Source: Hydra vulgaris (Eukaryota; Cnidaria; Hydrozoa; Anthoathecata; Hydridae). From it: 64,000 nucleotides of DNA. Below, one piece after another: positions 33,601 to 43,994 of the stretch (positions within the stretch are counted from its first letter, which is position 1; the number at the start of each line of letters is the position of its first letter). The notes under the pieces are model-generated. The model had not been told where the DNA came from. It saw only the letters and a program-made list of their open reading frames with translations, and did not search any database. The stretch spans positions 18,041,001-18,105,000 of the forward strand of contig NC_088921.1 of NCBI RefSeq assembly GCF_038396675.1, read 5' to 3'. A program made the position numbers and the translations under genes.

Positions 33601-35081
33601 CTATTGTTCCCATTATAACGTAACTAAATTTAAAGACTAAGGGTCAGTTCCAGCAAGTTTTTTTCTATTTTTTGAGCAAAGCATTGTAGGAAGTTCTAAG
33701 TTATTAGCTAAATAATCTTTCCAGAATATTTTTTTGATAAGGTTTGAATATTCTATTTTATTTTTATTTAGATTTATATATTTTTGTCATTATTTAAAGG
33801 TCTTAAATCCTTGCATTTTCTGAAGCAGCAAATGCAAAAATTTTAACAAAATCAACACGTTCTTTTGCATGGTTAAGGATTTTAAATGAAAAACTTCAAA
33901 TAGAGGGATTTTAAATGAATGCTTCAAATAAAAACTTTTGATGTGCATTTATAATATTGGCATTATATATTTGGCCCCATATAATTTTCAATTAAATGAC
34001 CAAAAGCATGTTTTCAGTCCAAAATTCAACGAGTGTAAGGAGTTATTACTTTAATTATTAACAATTAGTAACGACTAGCCATTGCTAATTCTTTGCAATT
34101 TCCCTTTGGAAACTCGAAATAAATGCTCGCTGACATGTTTTTTTTAATGCAATTTTGTGGTGTTAGAGAAGATCTCTAATCCCAAACCACCCCCACTCCT
34201 CGGGTATAGTTCCTAAAACAAATTTTTCAAATCTTTTTTTGTGTTTTATTAAACTAAAATAAAATTTATTGACAAATTCCAAACTTCATAAAAAAAAATT
34301 CCTATTTTAAAAGTTACATTTAATCTATTTTCTAGAAAACTTTTATATGTTTTGCTTTCATATGCCCTCTTAAATTGTATGTTGTCATTTTTTTGCCAGA
34401 TGTTCCTCCTCTTGATATTTTCATTTTGCAAAATTTACTAATTGCTTTTGAGCGATTATTTTCATCAATATCAAAATAGTCTTAGATTGAATTTTTCATT
34501 GCTTTACTCATTGTTTCTTTATTTCTAATTTAATTTTATCACTTAGTTTAATTTTTGGAATTTTAAACTTCAAATGGTCATAAATCTTAAACGGAAAGTG
34601 ATTTTTTGATAAAACTTGAAATCTGTCAATAAATTTTTGTCTAATTTATGATAAAACTTAAAACAAAAATTTATTATGTTATGAGACAGTTCTAGGAAGA
34701 GGGCAATTAAGGGTCAGGACGGGGTTGGGTTAGCTTATTTACCTAAACTTTTTGCAAGTCATCCTCATTTGATACCAGTATTAACATACTAAAAATTTGA
34801 GTATGCCACATAGTTTATAGTTGCCTTTCTTGAACAACGAAATTACTAGGCACTTGAACAACAAACTTACTAGGCCTAAAATACATGTTTTCTCCCTAGG
34901 CCCCTGCGAAAAAAGTTGTTTTTTACGTTCTTGAAATAAGGAAGAGTCTTATGATAATAAACAAAAAAATTATTCTGTGGGTGTGTTGCAAGGTCTCAGA
35001 GCATGTTCCTATGCACCGTGTGGGTAATTTCATGTGTATAAACAATATTTTAAATGTTTAAATATTTTTGTTATTATTTAG
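33601..35081. other. Dynein intron, nothing recognised
   Basis: AT-rich; no coding or repeat feature supported. Confidence 0.4.
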
Positions 35082-35203
35082 ATTACATTCCTGGATTTTG
35101 TCTTTAGGACCGGAAGATCGATTACTTTGTATTGTAAGGAGAAACCAGAATTAGAAGAACAAAAGAATCATCTTGTTCCTGAGAGCGCTTGAAACAAAAG
35201 CAG
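35082..35203 (+). pseudogene. Dynein exon remnant: AAA5 entry (EDRLL...KPELEEQKN)
   Basis: ITFLDF, then in a shifted frame GPEDRLLCIV, then shifted back KEKPELEEQKNHLVPESA, TGA, NK, ending CAG|GTTTTT. Relatives read LNF...GLEDQLLGIVVAKERPELEE then xKNxLIxxSAENK. The Glu codon before Asn is TGA. Two frameshifts and a stop in one exon confirm decay. Confidence 0.85.
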
Positions 35204-35929
35204 GTTTTTATTTGCAATCATTCATATAGTACAAGTATCAGATACTCCCCAGAGAATATCATGGTTCTGATTACAGCTCTAATTATATTGATTTTATGGT
35301 TCTGACTTTATGGTTTCATTTCCTTTTTTTTTTTTTGTTTGCAAACTTTTTTCTCTATTCCTTCTTTAAATATCCTTAAATAGTTACTATTTAAGGATAT
35401 TTAAAGTTACTATTTAAGGATATTAATTTATAAAAAACTCTTTTATGAATTAAAAAAATTTAGAACTGAAAATTAACAAAATCAAACAAATTATGCTAAT
35501 TGTGCAAATGTTTTTAACATGTAAGATTCCAGTTGACATAATCTATATTTAAAAAGTTAAATTAAAAGTTTAAGCCAAAAAACAAACTTTTTTTCTTTTA
35601 CTTTACTAAGTCTCAGAATCCTCTTAGCTATGGCTTTGGCTTTGGCTCCCACTCTTTACTTCTAAGATAATTATTTAAAATAATCATAATTTTATCTTAA
35701 TTTACATAAAAAAACCATTAATTTATACTGATATACCTTATCATATAGAGTAGTAATAATAAAAATAGTAATAACAATAATAATAATAACAATAAAAATA
35801 ATAATAATTACTATAATAGCAGACTGTCAGCATAGTAATTTATATGACAAAATAAAAAAAGTTTCAATGCCTATACCTGGTTAATGTATTATAACACTAA
35901 TATATTCATACTGTTGCATTCTTGTATTC

Positions 35930-35935
<6 letters not shown>
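35204..35935. other. Dynein intron with TATTTAAGGATA repeats and (AAT)n
   Basis: TAGTTACTATTTAAGGATAT and inverted or direct copies lie at 35365-35430, and an (AAT/AAC)n tract at 35754-35812. No gene. Confidence 0.55.
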
Positions 35936-35995
<60 letters not shown>

Positions 35996-35999
35996 ACAT

Positions 36000-36053
<54 letters not shown>

Positions 36054-36068
36054 TATATTTAATATATA
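35936..36068. repeat. (TA)n microsatellite
   Basis: TA tract interrupted once by AATAACATTAAA. It borders the truncated LTR of the Ty3/Gypsy element. Confidence 0.95.
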
Positions 36069-36144
36069 TCATTCAAATAATAACCATAAATAAATGCGTG
36101 ACTTTTATCACATTTATCTATGTGACTTTTAGCACGTAATAATT

Positions 36145-37345
36145 TTAATTCACCCACTTTAATAGAACATGCCCTCTTGGTGAATTAACTCGTGAGTCTA
36201 ATCGTTGTGGGGCTCTTATTATTTGTCCGGAGCGCATTATCATTTGTTCGTTGCATTCTTGAGAATCAATTCGAACTTGAACGGCATCCTCGTTATATCT
36301 TCCTTTACCGTTACCAACTTCATACTTTAGTATATCATGACCATCGTTAAATGAGTCATTTTTATTATGAGAGTCTGGAATATGGTGACACAAGTGTGAG
36401 ATATGTCGTGGGAATACCCTATTTGCGGTTTCGACGTCAAATGACCAGGTACTTTGTTTCCGTACAATACCTGGTATCCAAGACTGGTCACATTTTGTTT
36501 CTTGAGCTGGTTTTACCCAAACATTGTCACCTTCCTTGAATATGTTGTCTACTTCATATTTTTCGGCTTTCTTACCTGTATGGACACCTGGTATAAACGA
36601 TGTTGTTTTTTTCTTAAATTGCTGCGATGGACTTTTACTACAGTTTGATGATATCGTCTCATTGTACAGTAATACTGTAAGAGCGGTTGAGCAACGTGAG
36701 CGGGCGACTGTTCTTTTAATTGTTCTGTGTATGCGTTCAATAATACCATTGCCTTGAGCTTGATGAGCTGCTCGATATTCTTTAATCAACGTCCCATTTG
36801 TCAGCAAACCTTGTTAGCGTGTGTGAAAGAAATTCATTGTCCATTAGAAGGCAAACTGGTGGTCCAAGTAAGGAAAATATTTCTTCCAGCTTTCCAGTAA
36901 TTTCAGCCACTGTTTTGGTTACCAGTTTAGCCACACTGTATACCGTGATGGGCCACAATCAATCATTGATAAGTACAGTTCTGCACCTACATGCGTTACA
37001 TCGAGGGCAACCTGATTCCAATTCTGCTTTCACTCAGCTGACCATGCCTCCATTTTATGGAATAAGGATCAATGGTGTTACACTGGTTACAACTTGCAAT
37101 TACTGCTGAAACCTCCTTACATGATACATTCTGATTGTTTCGTAAACAAAATTGCAATGTTCAATCGACACCAAAATGACCAATTAAGTGAACTTTTCAT
37201 ATGTCTTTCTGTTGGATTAATCTGGTTGCATACACTGTTTTGCACCATTTTTGAGGGATTCGTGAATATCGATCGGCCAGATTTAGTTTAGATGGAATCC
37301 ATTGTACAATAATCTTAATATCTTTTGCTATTTCCTTTATCGTAT
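36145..37345 (-). pseudogene. Integrase of the Ty3/Gypsy element
   Basis: The C-terminal half is open (36807-36145): GNGIIERIHRTIKR carries the catalytic Glu of the DDE integrase, then EGDNVWVKPAQETKCDQSWI (SH3-like tail). The upstream core is in other frames: LDVTHVGAELYLSMIDCGPS contains the first Asp, and MDNEF-like sequence near 36840 the second. A Cys/His zinc segment (CNQC near 37095) precedes the core. Several frame changes make it inactive. Confidence 0.7.
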
Positions 37346-37352
37346 TCAGCTG

Positions 37353-37649
37353 TCATTGTACTAACAATTGAGAAATTCCTTGAGTCTTTACGCGATATTC
37401 TTCTTTTAAAACTGCATTTAACCATCTCACGGTGTTCTTGCTATCACTGTATATTGTGAGTTCTTTTATATCCCATTTACTGGCTAAATTTAACCCTCGA
37501 AGTATCGAATCTAGTTCACTTATATTAATATGATGCGTATCACTACGCCTCCAATTAGAAGAAATACACCCAGAAACATTCTCATTCCATGTAATATTAC
37601 AAACTAATTGTTTGATGTATGAAGCTTGTAAATGCAAACTTCCTGCCAC
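37353..37649 (-). pseudogene. RNase H segment of the Ty3/Gypsy element
   Basis: ISELDSILRGLNLASKWDIK, then ELTIYSDSKNTVRWLNAVLK. The ELD and YSDS motifs carry the acidic residues of retroelement RNase H. Open for 99 codons; separated from the RT frame by about 100 bases with stops. Confidence 0.75.
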
Positions 37650-37747
37650 CGGGTAATGTCCAATAAGTTTACCTAAATTGCTAAAAAGCTGTGATCGAGT
37701 GACTGCATTTGAAGATTCGAATTGTACTACATTGTCCCACTTCCATA

Positions 37748-38359
37748 TCAGTTCCCCATTTTTATTTTGTTCAAACCTAAAACACGTCCTTTTTCTAGGT
37801 CTTCTGGAGGTTTAAACTGCAACCCAAATTTCTCAAGATGCTTTGCTACATTTTTAGCTGTTTCATCACGTTCATCGACAAATATATTATCAATGTAATT
37901 ATCACATGCTTTCTTCACAGTAGAATTCATATTGAGCACGTGACGAAGAATTGTAGTCATTATTGTTGCAGCTACGTTGATGCCAAAACACATTCTGGTG
38001 AAACAATACCGTTTCCCATTTATAATCACAGTTTGATATGGCCACAGTTTTTTGTCAATGTGAATTTGAAGGTAGGCTTTCTTAAAATCAAGAATTTTTG
38101 CACTTTCAATATTCCTCCAACGATGCAGTTTCTCTTGACTAACGTAAACATTTGCTGTGTGACAATTTACAAATTTGTTGAGAGCTCGGAAGTCTTCCAC
38201 TGGGCGTATCTTTCTACCTTTATTTTCTTGCACAACACACATGAGCGATATCAATACTTTTGGTGGTCCCAATGCTTGCTCGTTATGCGGCACAAGAATG
38301 CCAGAGTTAATCCATTCATTTAATTCTTTTCGGTAACTATGTTCATGCTCTTCACTCAT
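37748..38359 (-). pseudogene. Reverse transcriptase of the Ty3/Gypsy element
   Basis: 204 codons: ELNEWINSGILVPHNEQALG, KIRPVEDFRALNKFVN, AKILDFKKAYLQIHI (first catalytic Asp), GKRYCFTRMCFGINVAATIM, and YIDNIFVDE where YIDDIFV is expected, so one of the two catalytic Asp residues of the box is Asn. It ends at RVLGLNKIKMGN. The open frame with a mutated active site suggests a moderately young dead copy. Confidence 0.85.
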
Positions 38360-38604
38360 CTTGTATTCTTTTTTCTGTCGAACTTTGCCGTAAAATCCTG
38401 ATGTTTTATTACGTTGTTTTTGTTTATTTCTTTCTCTTCGTTTATTTCGTTATCTTCGTTTATTTTGTTTACTTCGTTCTCTTCGTTTACTTTGTTCTCT
38501 TCGATTACTTCGTTCTCTACGTTTATTTTGTTCTTTTCGTCTATTTCGTTCTCTTTACTTCTTATATAATTTGCACCATATTTTGCCGTGTCACATGCTA
38601 ACAT
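38356..38604 (-). pseudogene. Charged repeat linker between protease and RT
   Basis: 82 codons with a repeated Asn-Glu-x-x-Glu-x-Asn-Lys pattern (EIDEKNKINVENEVIEENKV, and so on), produced by a 15-18-base minisatellite at 38405-38570 (TTCGTTTA/TTCGTTCTC words). No domain; a disordered spacer. Confidence 0.65.
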
Positions 38605-38971
38605 TTGGTTACGGTACGGTTTTTATCACCATAGATTACAGCTCCTCAGAATTTTTCAATAGCATCCATTCCAAAAATCAAATCAAACCCGAATGGTTTG
38701 TCCTTTACAATTAACGAATTAACCATCCAATATATTCCATCAATTTTCAAAAGTTGTGATAAATTTTTGACTTTTTAAACAAGTCCGCGTATAGATACAG
38801 CATGAACCACTGTAATTGAGCATCTAGAATCAATTAATGCTGTTCGGAACATTCCGTTTATTTTAACTTTTAATTATGGCAACGCTGTTTCAGGGAGAAT
38901 ACTGGATACCATTGTTTCCAAATTCTCCCTTTTCCTTTTAAACCTTGCAATTGTTTGATGCAGTCTTTGGC
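38605..38971 (-). pseudogene. Retropepsin segment of the Ty3/Gypsy element
   Basis: Minus-strand reading MFRTALIDSRCSITVVHAVS, where LIDTGCS is expected, so the DTG active site is now DSR. Further on, GFDLIFGMDAIEKF matches the distal retropepsin motif (GxDxILGMDxI). Broken by stops. Confidence 0.7.
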
Positions 38972-39649
38972 TCAATGATTGTGTGAACAGTTCTTGCATT
39001 TTGCCTCGCAGTCCCGTGCATAATGTCCAAATTTCCCACAATTAAAACATGTTATTTTATTTGTTCCGGCAAAACCAGTTGTTTGGGGAAGTAGCGATGT
39101 TGCTGCAACCATCACATTATCAGAACCATCCAACTGTCGGGCTTCTTGAGTCACTCGTTCCAAAGTAACAACAACCTCAACAGCCTTTGCAAATGTAAGT
39201 TCTTCAGGTTCCAGTGATAGCCATTTGATCGTAGCTGCATTGTTAAAGCCAGTGATAAATTGGTCGCGCATCCTGTCATCTCTATCTGTAAATTTGCATC
39301 CTTCAGCAGCTCTTGCAATCCGTCTTGAAAATTCTGTCACACTCTTGTTACTTGCTTTTTTAATTGTTGCAAAATCAAAGCGTAGTATTAATGATGACTT
39401 TGGTTTAAAAAGCTTCATAATATTTTCCTCGATCTCTTCGTAAGTCACTGAATCATCTTCTGGGTATGCCGGCAAGCATAGATCTTCTATTGCAGAATAA
39501 ATCTGTGGTGGCAAACATGTTAATGTTATCGTTTTTCTCTTCGCTTCGTCAATGTCCATTGCTGCAATATATGTTTGCAGTTGATGGATAAACTGTTGAT
39601 GGTTGCCATCAAATACTGGTGGCATAATGGCCGAAATAGCTTGTTGCAT
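38972..39649 (-). pseudogene. Gag of the Ty3/Gypsy element with CCHC knuckle
   Basis: 225 open codons from MQQAISAIMPPVFDGNHQQF. A capsid-like middle (LFKPKSSLILRFDFATIKKA, SVTEFSRRIARAAEGCKF, DQFITGFNNAATIKWL) is followed near the C-terminus by CFNCGKFGHYARDC, a perfect CCHC zinc knuckle, and by CKNCSHNH, an incomplete second one. It would coat genomic RNA in virus-like particles. The start lies about 150 bases inside the 5' LTR. This is the best preserved ORF of the element. Confidence 0.85.
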
Positions 39650-40015
39650 TCTTTTATTTGTTTATATATATATATATATTAAAAATCAACTATTTGAGCT
39701 TTTTTTAACCTTCTTTTTCTATTACATAAAATCGTGTATAAATACAAAGTTATAATTCCCATGACAATTATAAAACTATAATAGTCATTAAAATAATAAC
39801 CATAAATGAATGCGTGACTTTCATCACGTTTATCTATGTGACTTTCACCACGTATATGTAATAATTTTAATTCACCAACTTTAATAGAACACATACTCGC
39901 CTCAAATTTTGCAAAGAACACAAAAGTTAGACTTGTAAAAAAGTGAGGACATGTCATGTTCTTAGTTAAAACATAAGTTAAGCAGTTACTTTGCCAAAAC
40001 ATAAGTTAAGCAGTC

Positions 40016-40150
40016 ATTTTGATAACCATCAAACATTGACATTGTGTGCAGCACACAATGTCAATGTTTGATGGTTATCAAAATTTCTGGACATTGCTTA
40101 ACAGAAAATGCAATGTAATTGCATCTTTTTTTAAGCAATGTCCAGAAATT
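40016..40150. repeat. Two adjacent foldback palindromes
   Basis: First: perfect 34-bp arms at 40016-40049 and 40051-40084 with a single-base spacer. Second: perfect 19-bp arms at 40082-40100 and 40132-40150, whose loop contains another small palindrome (ATGCAATGTAATTGCAT). The arms of the two hairpins overlap by three bases. Confidence 0.9.
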
Positions 40151-40891
40151 ATGGTTTTAAGTGGAGCCACTGACAATGGTTATGCTTATTTACAACTTGG
40201 GGTTGGGCTTATTTACAACAAGGTGAGACTGTCAGTTCCAAGAGTGTTTTGGAAATTTTGATGAACAATGTGTTAAATTTGTTTCTGATTAAAAAGATTG
40301 ATATTTTGTTTCAGTTTTAAGAAAACCCGTAATAAACGCACAAAATGTCCTAAAATATCAGATCTTTTTAGTCATGACCGTTATACTGTTGAACATAAAG
40401 ATCTTAATCAAAAAGTACTTGTCAATTTTTAAAACTTTTCAAGACCAAAGTATTAATTCCTAAATAATAGTTTTACCAATTATGTATAAAATGCAATAAA
40501 ATGTCTTACATTTTTAAATATTTGGCAAGTGCTGTTTATTATAAAATTCATGTTTTGGGGTTCTTTCTTATAAAAGGATGACACTATGGGACACTTTTTT
40601 TAGAAATATTTACAAAACACTTTAATATTTTTAGTCATTTTTGAGACTTTTTTTCAGAAGAATTCGGAAAAAGTGTTTAGAGCTTTTATAATTTATTTTT
40701 CAGAAATTATTACAATAACTCAAATGTGGTTAGTTTTTTAAATATAATTTACATATTTATATAACTGCCCTTTTTTATTTGTTTTTTTAATTATCTTTTG
40801 AATTGTCATCTTTATTTATTATTTTCTTTATCTATTAATCTTTTTAAATTTTTTTATTTTCACAAATTATTTTTTTTTTGTTGTGGTTTAG
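40151..40891. other. Dynein intron, AT-rich
   Basis: No feature supported. Confidence 0.4.
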
Positions 40892-40929
40892 CTAAAAGAG
40901 ATTGAAGATAAGATCCTTTTTGTTCTCAG
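40892..40929 (+). pseudogene. Dynein exon remnant: LKEIEDKILFVLS
   Basis: Between GTGGTTTAG and GTAAACT it reads LKEIEDKILFVL. It matches (L)KEIEDKILEVLSSSEGNILEDE; the following residues are in the next exon, but the splice phases do not join cleanly, consistent with decay at the border. Confidence 0.85.
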
Positions 40930-41764
40930 GTAAACTTTTTCTTTTGTTATTGCTCTCTTTCTTGGTAAATTTTTTCTAGAATTTACTTATAGGTTTTTTA
41001 CCAATATAGCCAAATTATAATTGTTAACAGTCAATAATTTTTGTTACCTCTGTAAAATGATGTAAAATGTTACAAAACTAGGTAAATTGTGCACACTGTA
41101 AGTTTTGCGCAACAAAGATTTTATGATGATAACACAGTTCCAAATTTTAGCATTAAATCTATTATTATAGTGTTCAACATTAAAAATTTGAGATATAAAA
41201 CTTTTTGTAAAACAATCAACCTTATCAAAGTTTTAAAAGTATTACTATAATGCTGCAAACAAATTATGTATATATGATTAATTATATGTGAAAGAATAAC
41301 AATAATAAACAATAACAATAATGATGGGACTTACTGAATGCATATTGAATGATATTCTTAAGAAAATACTTAAGAAAATGTTTTTTCAGTTGGGATAAAA
41401 GTTGTTCTCAAAGTTTTTTGTATACAACAACACTAGTTTTAAATCTTTACATTAAAAACTCAATTGGAATAATTAAATTTCTGCCTTGTGAACTACACAA
41501 GGCAGAAATTTAATTATTCACAACTACATGCATAGTTAACATATAAATCATAATACATGCATAGTTACCATATTTATTTAATCATACTACGATGCATATA
41601 AACATACTGGCAATAAACGGTTGATTGTAAGAGATCAACTAATTGAAATATCTGCTCATTTTAAGCTGTGTATTAGTGTTTTAAATAGTATATAAATAGT
41701 CTTAAAAAATTTTCTACTTTTTCATGCTTTTAGTTTAAACAAATAATAATGATGTGTTATCTAG
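40930..41764. other. Dynein intron with foldback at 41467-41519
   Basis: Contains a perfect foldback with 24-bp arms at 41467-41490 and 41496-41519, spacer 5. Otherwise AT-rich and featureless. Confidence 0.6.
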
Positions 41765-41842
41765 GGTAATATTTTGGAAGATGAAACTACAATTATATTC
41801 TTGTCGTTATCCAAAGTTTTATCAGAAATTACTGAAAAACAG
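41765..41842 (+). pseudogene. Dynein exon remnant: GNILEDETTIIFLSLSKVL
   Basis: 26 codons, all open, between TTATCTAG and GTCAAA: GNILEDETTIIFLSLSKVLS then EITEKQ. GNILEDE is one of the most conserved motifs of dynein heavy chains. This exon shows no lesion. Confidence 0.92.
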
Positions 41843-42064
41843 GTCAAAATATTTTTTTTTTTTTGTATATTAAAAAAAATGTTTTGAAATATTTTTTTAA
41901 ATATTTCTTAAAATAAATGTTAAAATATAAAAAAAAAGTCATATTTTTATTTAATTTTTAATTAAATATTTTGTTAAGTTGTTTAAATAACTTTTTAATA
42001 GCATGCTGAACAACTTTACTAAAAGATAAATTTACTTACAAATAGATTTTATTTGCTAAAACAG

Positions 42065-42208
42065 AATGTGAAATAGACTTTACACGATATGGTTACAAAC
42101 CTGTGGCATCACATTCGTCTACATTATTTTTTTTGCATTTCTGACCTTGGTAATATTGAACCTATGTACTAGTGTTCACTTTTGTGGTTTACTAATCTAT
42201 ATATATTG
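42065..42208 (+). pseudogene. Dynein exon remnant: GYKPVASHSS...LGNIEPMY
   Basis: ECEIDFTRYGYKPVASHSST then LFF, a frameshift in a T-run, then ISDLGNIEPMY, TAG, CSLLWFTNLYIL, ending ATTG|GTAAGT. Relatives read GYRPVAxHSSxLFFxIxDLANIEPMYQYSL. One frameshift and one stop (Gln to TAG). This is the most distal exon recognised. Confidence 0.9.
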
Positions 42209-42270
42209 GTAAGTTATTTTGATGTTTAATTTATGTGCTTTGGTTAAAATACTGTAATAATAATAAGTTC

Positions 42271-42302
42271 TGGAATTCTGGAAATAAATTTCCAGAATTC
42301 CA
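42271..42302. repeat. Foldback, 15-bp arms, 2-base spacer
   Basis: TGGAATTCTGGAAAT at 42271-42285 and its complement at 42288-42302. Confidence 0.85.
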
Positions 42303-42429
42303 CAAATTTGAATAAATAGTTTTGAAAACTATTTGATAAATAGTTTTTAAAACTTTTGAAAGTTTAAAGTTAAATTACATATGAGAGAGAAAATTTCCAG
42401 ATTTATTTTTTACAAAATGTTTTCCGGAC

Positions 42430-43330
42430 TAAATATGACCTAGATGAACTCCTTTGGTAAGTTTATAAGTTTCTGACCCATCATAGTCTTTTTTGCATAA
42501 CTTACAAGTTGTTGAACAAGTGAAAGAATTGATGGTGTTTTCTGCACTTTTAAGGTCAGTTGATTTAAATTTCCCCATTTAATAAAAGAAGTGCAGTTCA
42601 TTAGCTGGAGCACCAGTAAAAAAGACAAATATACTCGGTCATCCACTTACCCTTTTTTGCTTCCTCATCATTTAGTTCAAAAGTATAAAAGAGAAGGAAT
42701 ATTTTTGTTTAATAAATGGCTTTTGACATCAATCTTACATGATGATCAGAACCAGCATACCAAATGCGGAAACCTCTTTTAATATGGCCACTGAAAAAAA
42801 GAGAAAAGTCCTCACATAAAAAGGTTTCCTCACTAAGCATTCCGTTGCCCATTTCTTTATTTCAAGTGGTTGTTGAAATAAAAAACTATTTTGATCATGA
42901 GGATAGTCCCACATTCTAAATTTTTTTATATTCTTGTTAAGGGTATGAAATTCTGTCTTGAACTATTCAAACAGCTGAACTCTTGCAGCTCTATTATATC
43001 CTCCACTGACTGCAGCTGTTGTTTCATAAATAAATGCATCAACATGTTTTCAATTGCTACTATCAACTAATTTGATTACTGAACAACATTGCGTTTGACC
43101 AGTTCCATCAGAAATTTTAGAATTACCTAGCAATTTTGGATTTGACCAGCAAATTACACAGCGAATCCCTCCAAAAAATTCAGGTGGAATCTTAGTTTCT
43201 TCAATTATTTAGCTTCTTCAATTCTGTTTGCTTATCTTGCACTATGATATGATGTTTCAGAAAGTGCAATGTTATTTAAAGCTGCTCCACCTACTGCTAA
43301 AGTATTTCAAAAAATAAATTGCTATTGTCT
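42430..43330 (-). pseudogene. Unidentified transposon-like coding fragment
   Basis: Minus-strand reading in pieces: RCVICWSNPKLLGNSKISDG and TGQTQCCSVIKLVDS; HVDAFIYETTAAVSGGYNRA and ARVQLFEQFK (stop read through); FRMWDYPHDQNSFLFQQPLE. Part of it (TTTGATTACTGAACAACATT and following) recurs at 44107-44150, so the sequence is repetitive. Family not recognised. Confidence 0.35.
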
Positions 43331-43518
43331 TACAGTTATGCTGGATCCATGAGCAACTGTACATTTTTCTTTTAACAGTACTCTTTTTAAACTTTTCAGC
43401 ATTATTGCAGATTTGCAAATGTTTTTTATTTTTTATTTTAAGAATTTCATTTTCTTCATTTCCTTCTGTACCATCTGAAGAAAAGATGGTGGGTTGATAT
43501 CTAGACTGGAAGTCGCGA

Positions 43519-43740
43519 TTACTCTACTGAGATATTACCTATATTATTTGACTTATGAGTGTCTGAATGGTTATTGATATAGTTATTGATTACATCCTCA
43601 GTTACATTAACACTTGTCGAGATAAAGAATCCTCTGCCCCAAAAATGACACCACCAGTATGCCCTTCTAATTTCAGGGAATTCCTGTTGAATTTTCCAAG
43701 ATGAATGTCCTTTGTTAATATTAACAAAATGGCTTACCAA
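43519..43740 (-). pseudogene. IS200/IS605-type TnpA transposase C-terminal fragment
   Basis: VNINKGHSSWKIQQEFPEIR then RAYWWCHFWGRGFFISTSVN then VTEDVINNYINNHSD. This matches the C-terminal half of the prokaryotic HUH/Y1 transposase TnpA: KGxSS, then W...FWxxGYFxxS, then the helix V(I)xxYIxxH, whose Tyr is the nucleophile (Tyr in NNYINNH). The N-terminal half with the HxH metal site is missing, replaced at about 43740 by unrelated sequence. In bacteria TnpA moves single-stranded DNA between hairpin ends. It is rare in animals, so bacterial origin is likely, by inference. Confidence 0.65.
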
Positions 43741-43930
43741 TACATGATTTTTGATCTATCATTGAAATATGATCAATAATATTTTGTTCCCATTTAATTG
43801 GTATTTTTCTTTGGCTATTTTGGCGACCTCTTAAATCTTTCTCAAAGTTTCCTGTAGCAGTACTTTTAGTTATTATTGTTTTCACTGTCTGCTGTGATAT
43901 AACATTTGTATTGTATAACTTCTATAAAAA
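43741..43930 (-). pseudogene. Helix-turn-helix-like fragment
   Basis: Minus-strand KLYNTNVISQQTVKTIITKS, then TATGNFEKDLRGRQNSQRKI and PIKWEQNIIDHISMI. The pattern TGNF..DLRG.....P......I.DHI...P is seen, as I recall, in multi-copy transposon proteins of invertebrates. It joins directly to the TnpA-like fragment, but the two are probably unrelated. Confidence 0.35.
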
Positions 43931-43994
43931 AAAAAACAGGTACAGACTTATAAATTTTTTTCTTTATTAAGTTTTTATCAATTTTTTTTCCAGA

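Larger units (their letters stand above)
36069..39900 (-). mobile_element. Ty3/Gypsy-like LTR retrotransposon with LTR remnants
   Basis: A minus-strand element in the order gag, protease, RT, RNase H, integrase. At the low end (36075-36170) and high end (39795-39900) the same sequence appears (AATAATAACCATAAAT, AATGCGTGACTTT, TAATTTTAATTCACC, ACTTTAATAGAACA). On the element's strand the LTR begins TGTTCTATTAAAGT, preceded at the 3' LTR by the purine-rich AAGAGGGCA. The 3' LTR is cut off by the (TA)n tract. All ORFs carry lesions. It lies in a dynein intron. Confidence 0.85.

Noticed and set aside
36351..38323. Plus-strand ORFs across the Ty3/Gypsy element (for example 37838-38323)
   Set aside because: They are antisense shadows of the integrase and RT frames.
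39679..40002. 107-codon ORF in the 5' LTR region with a hydrophobic stretch
   Set aside because: It overlaps the LTR of the Ty3/Gypsy element and has no protein-like conservation pattern.
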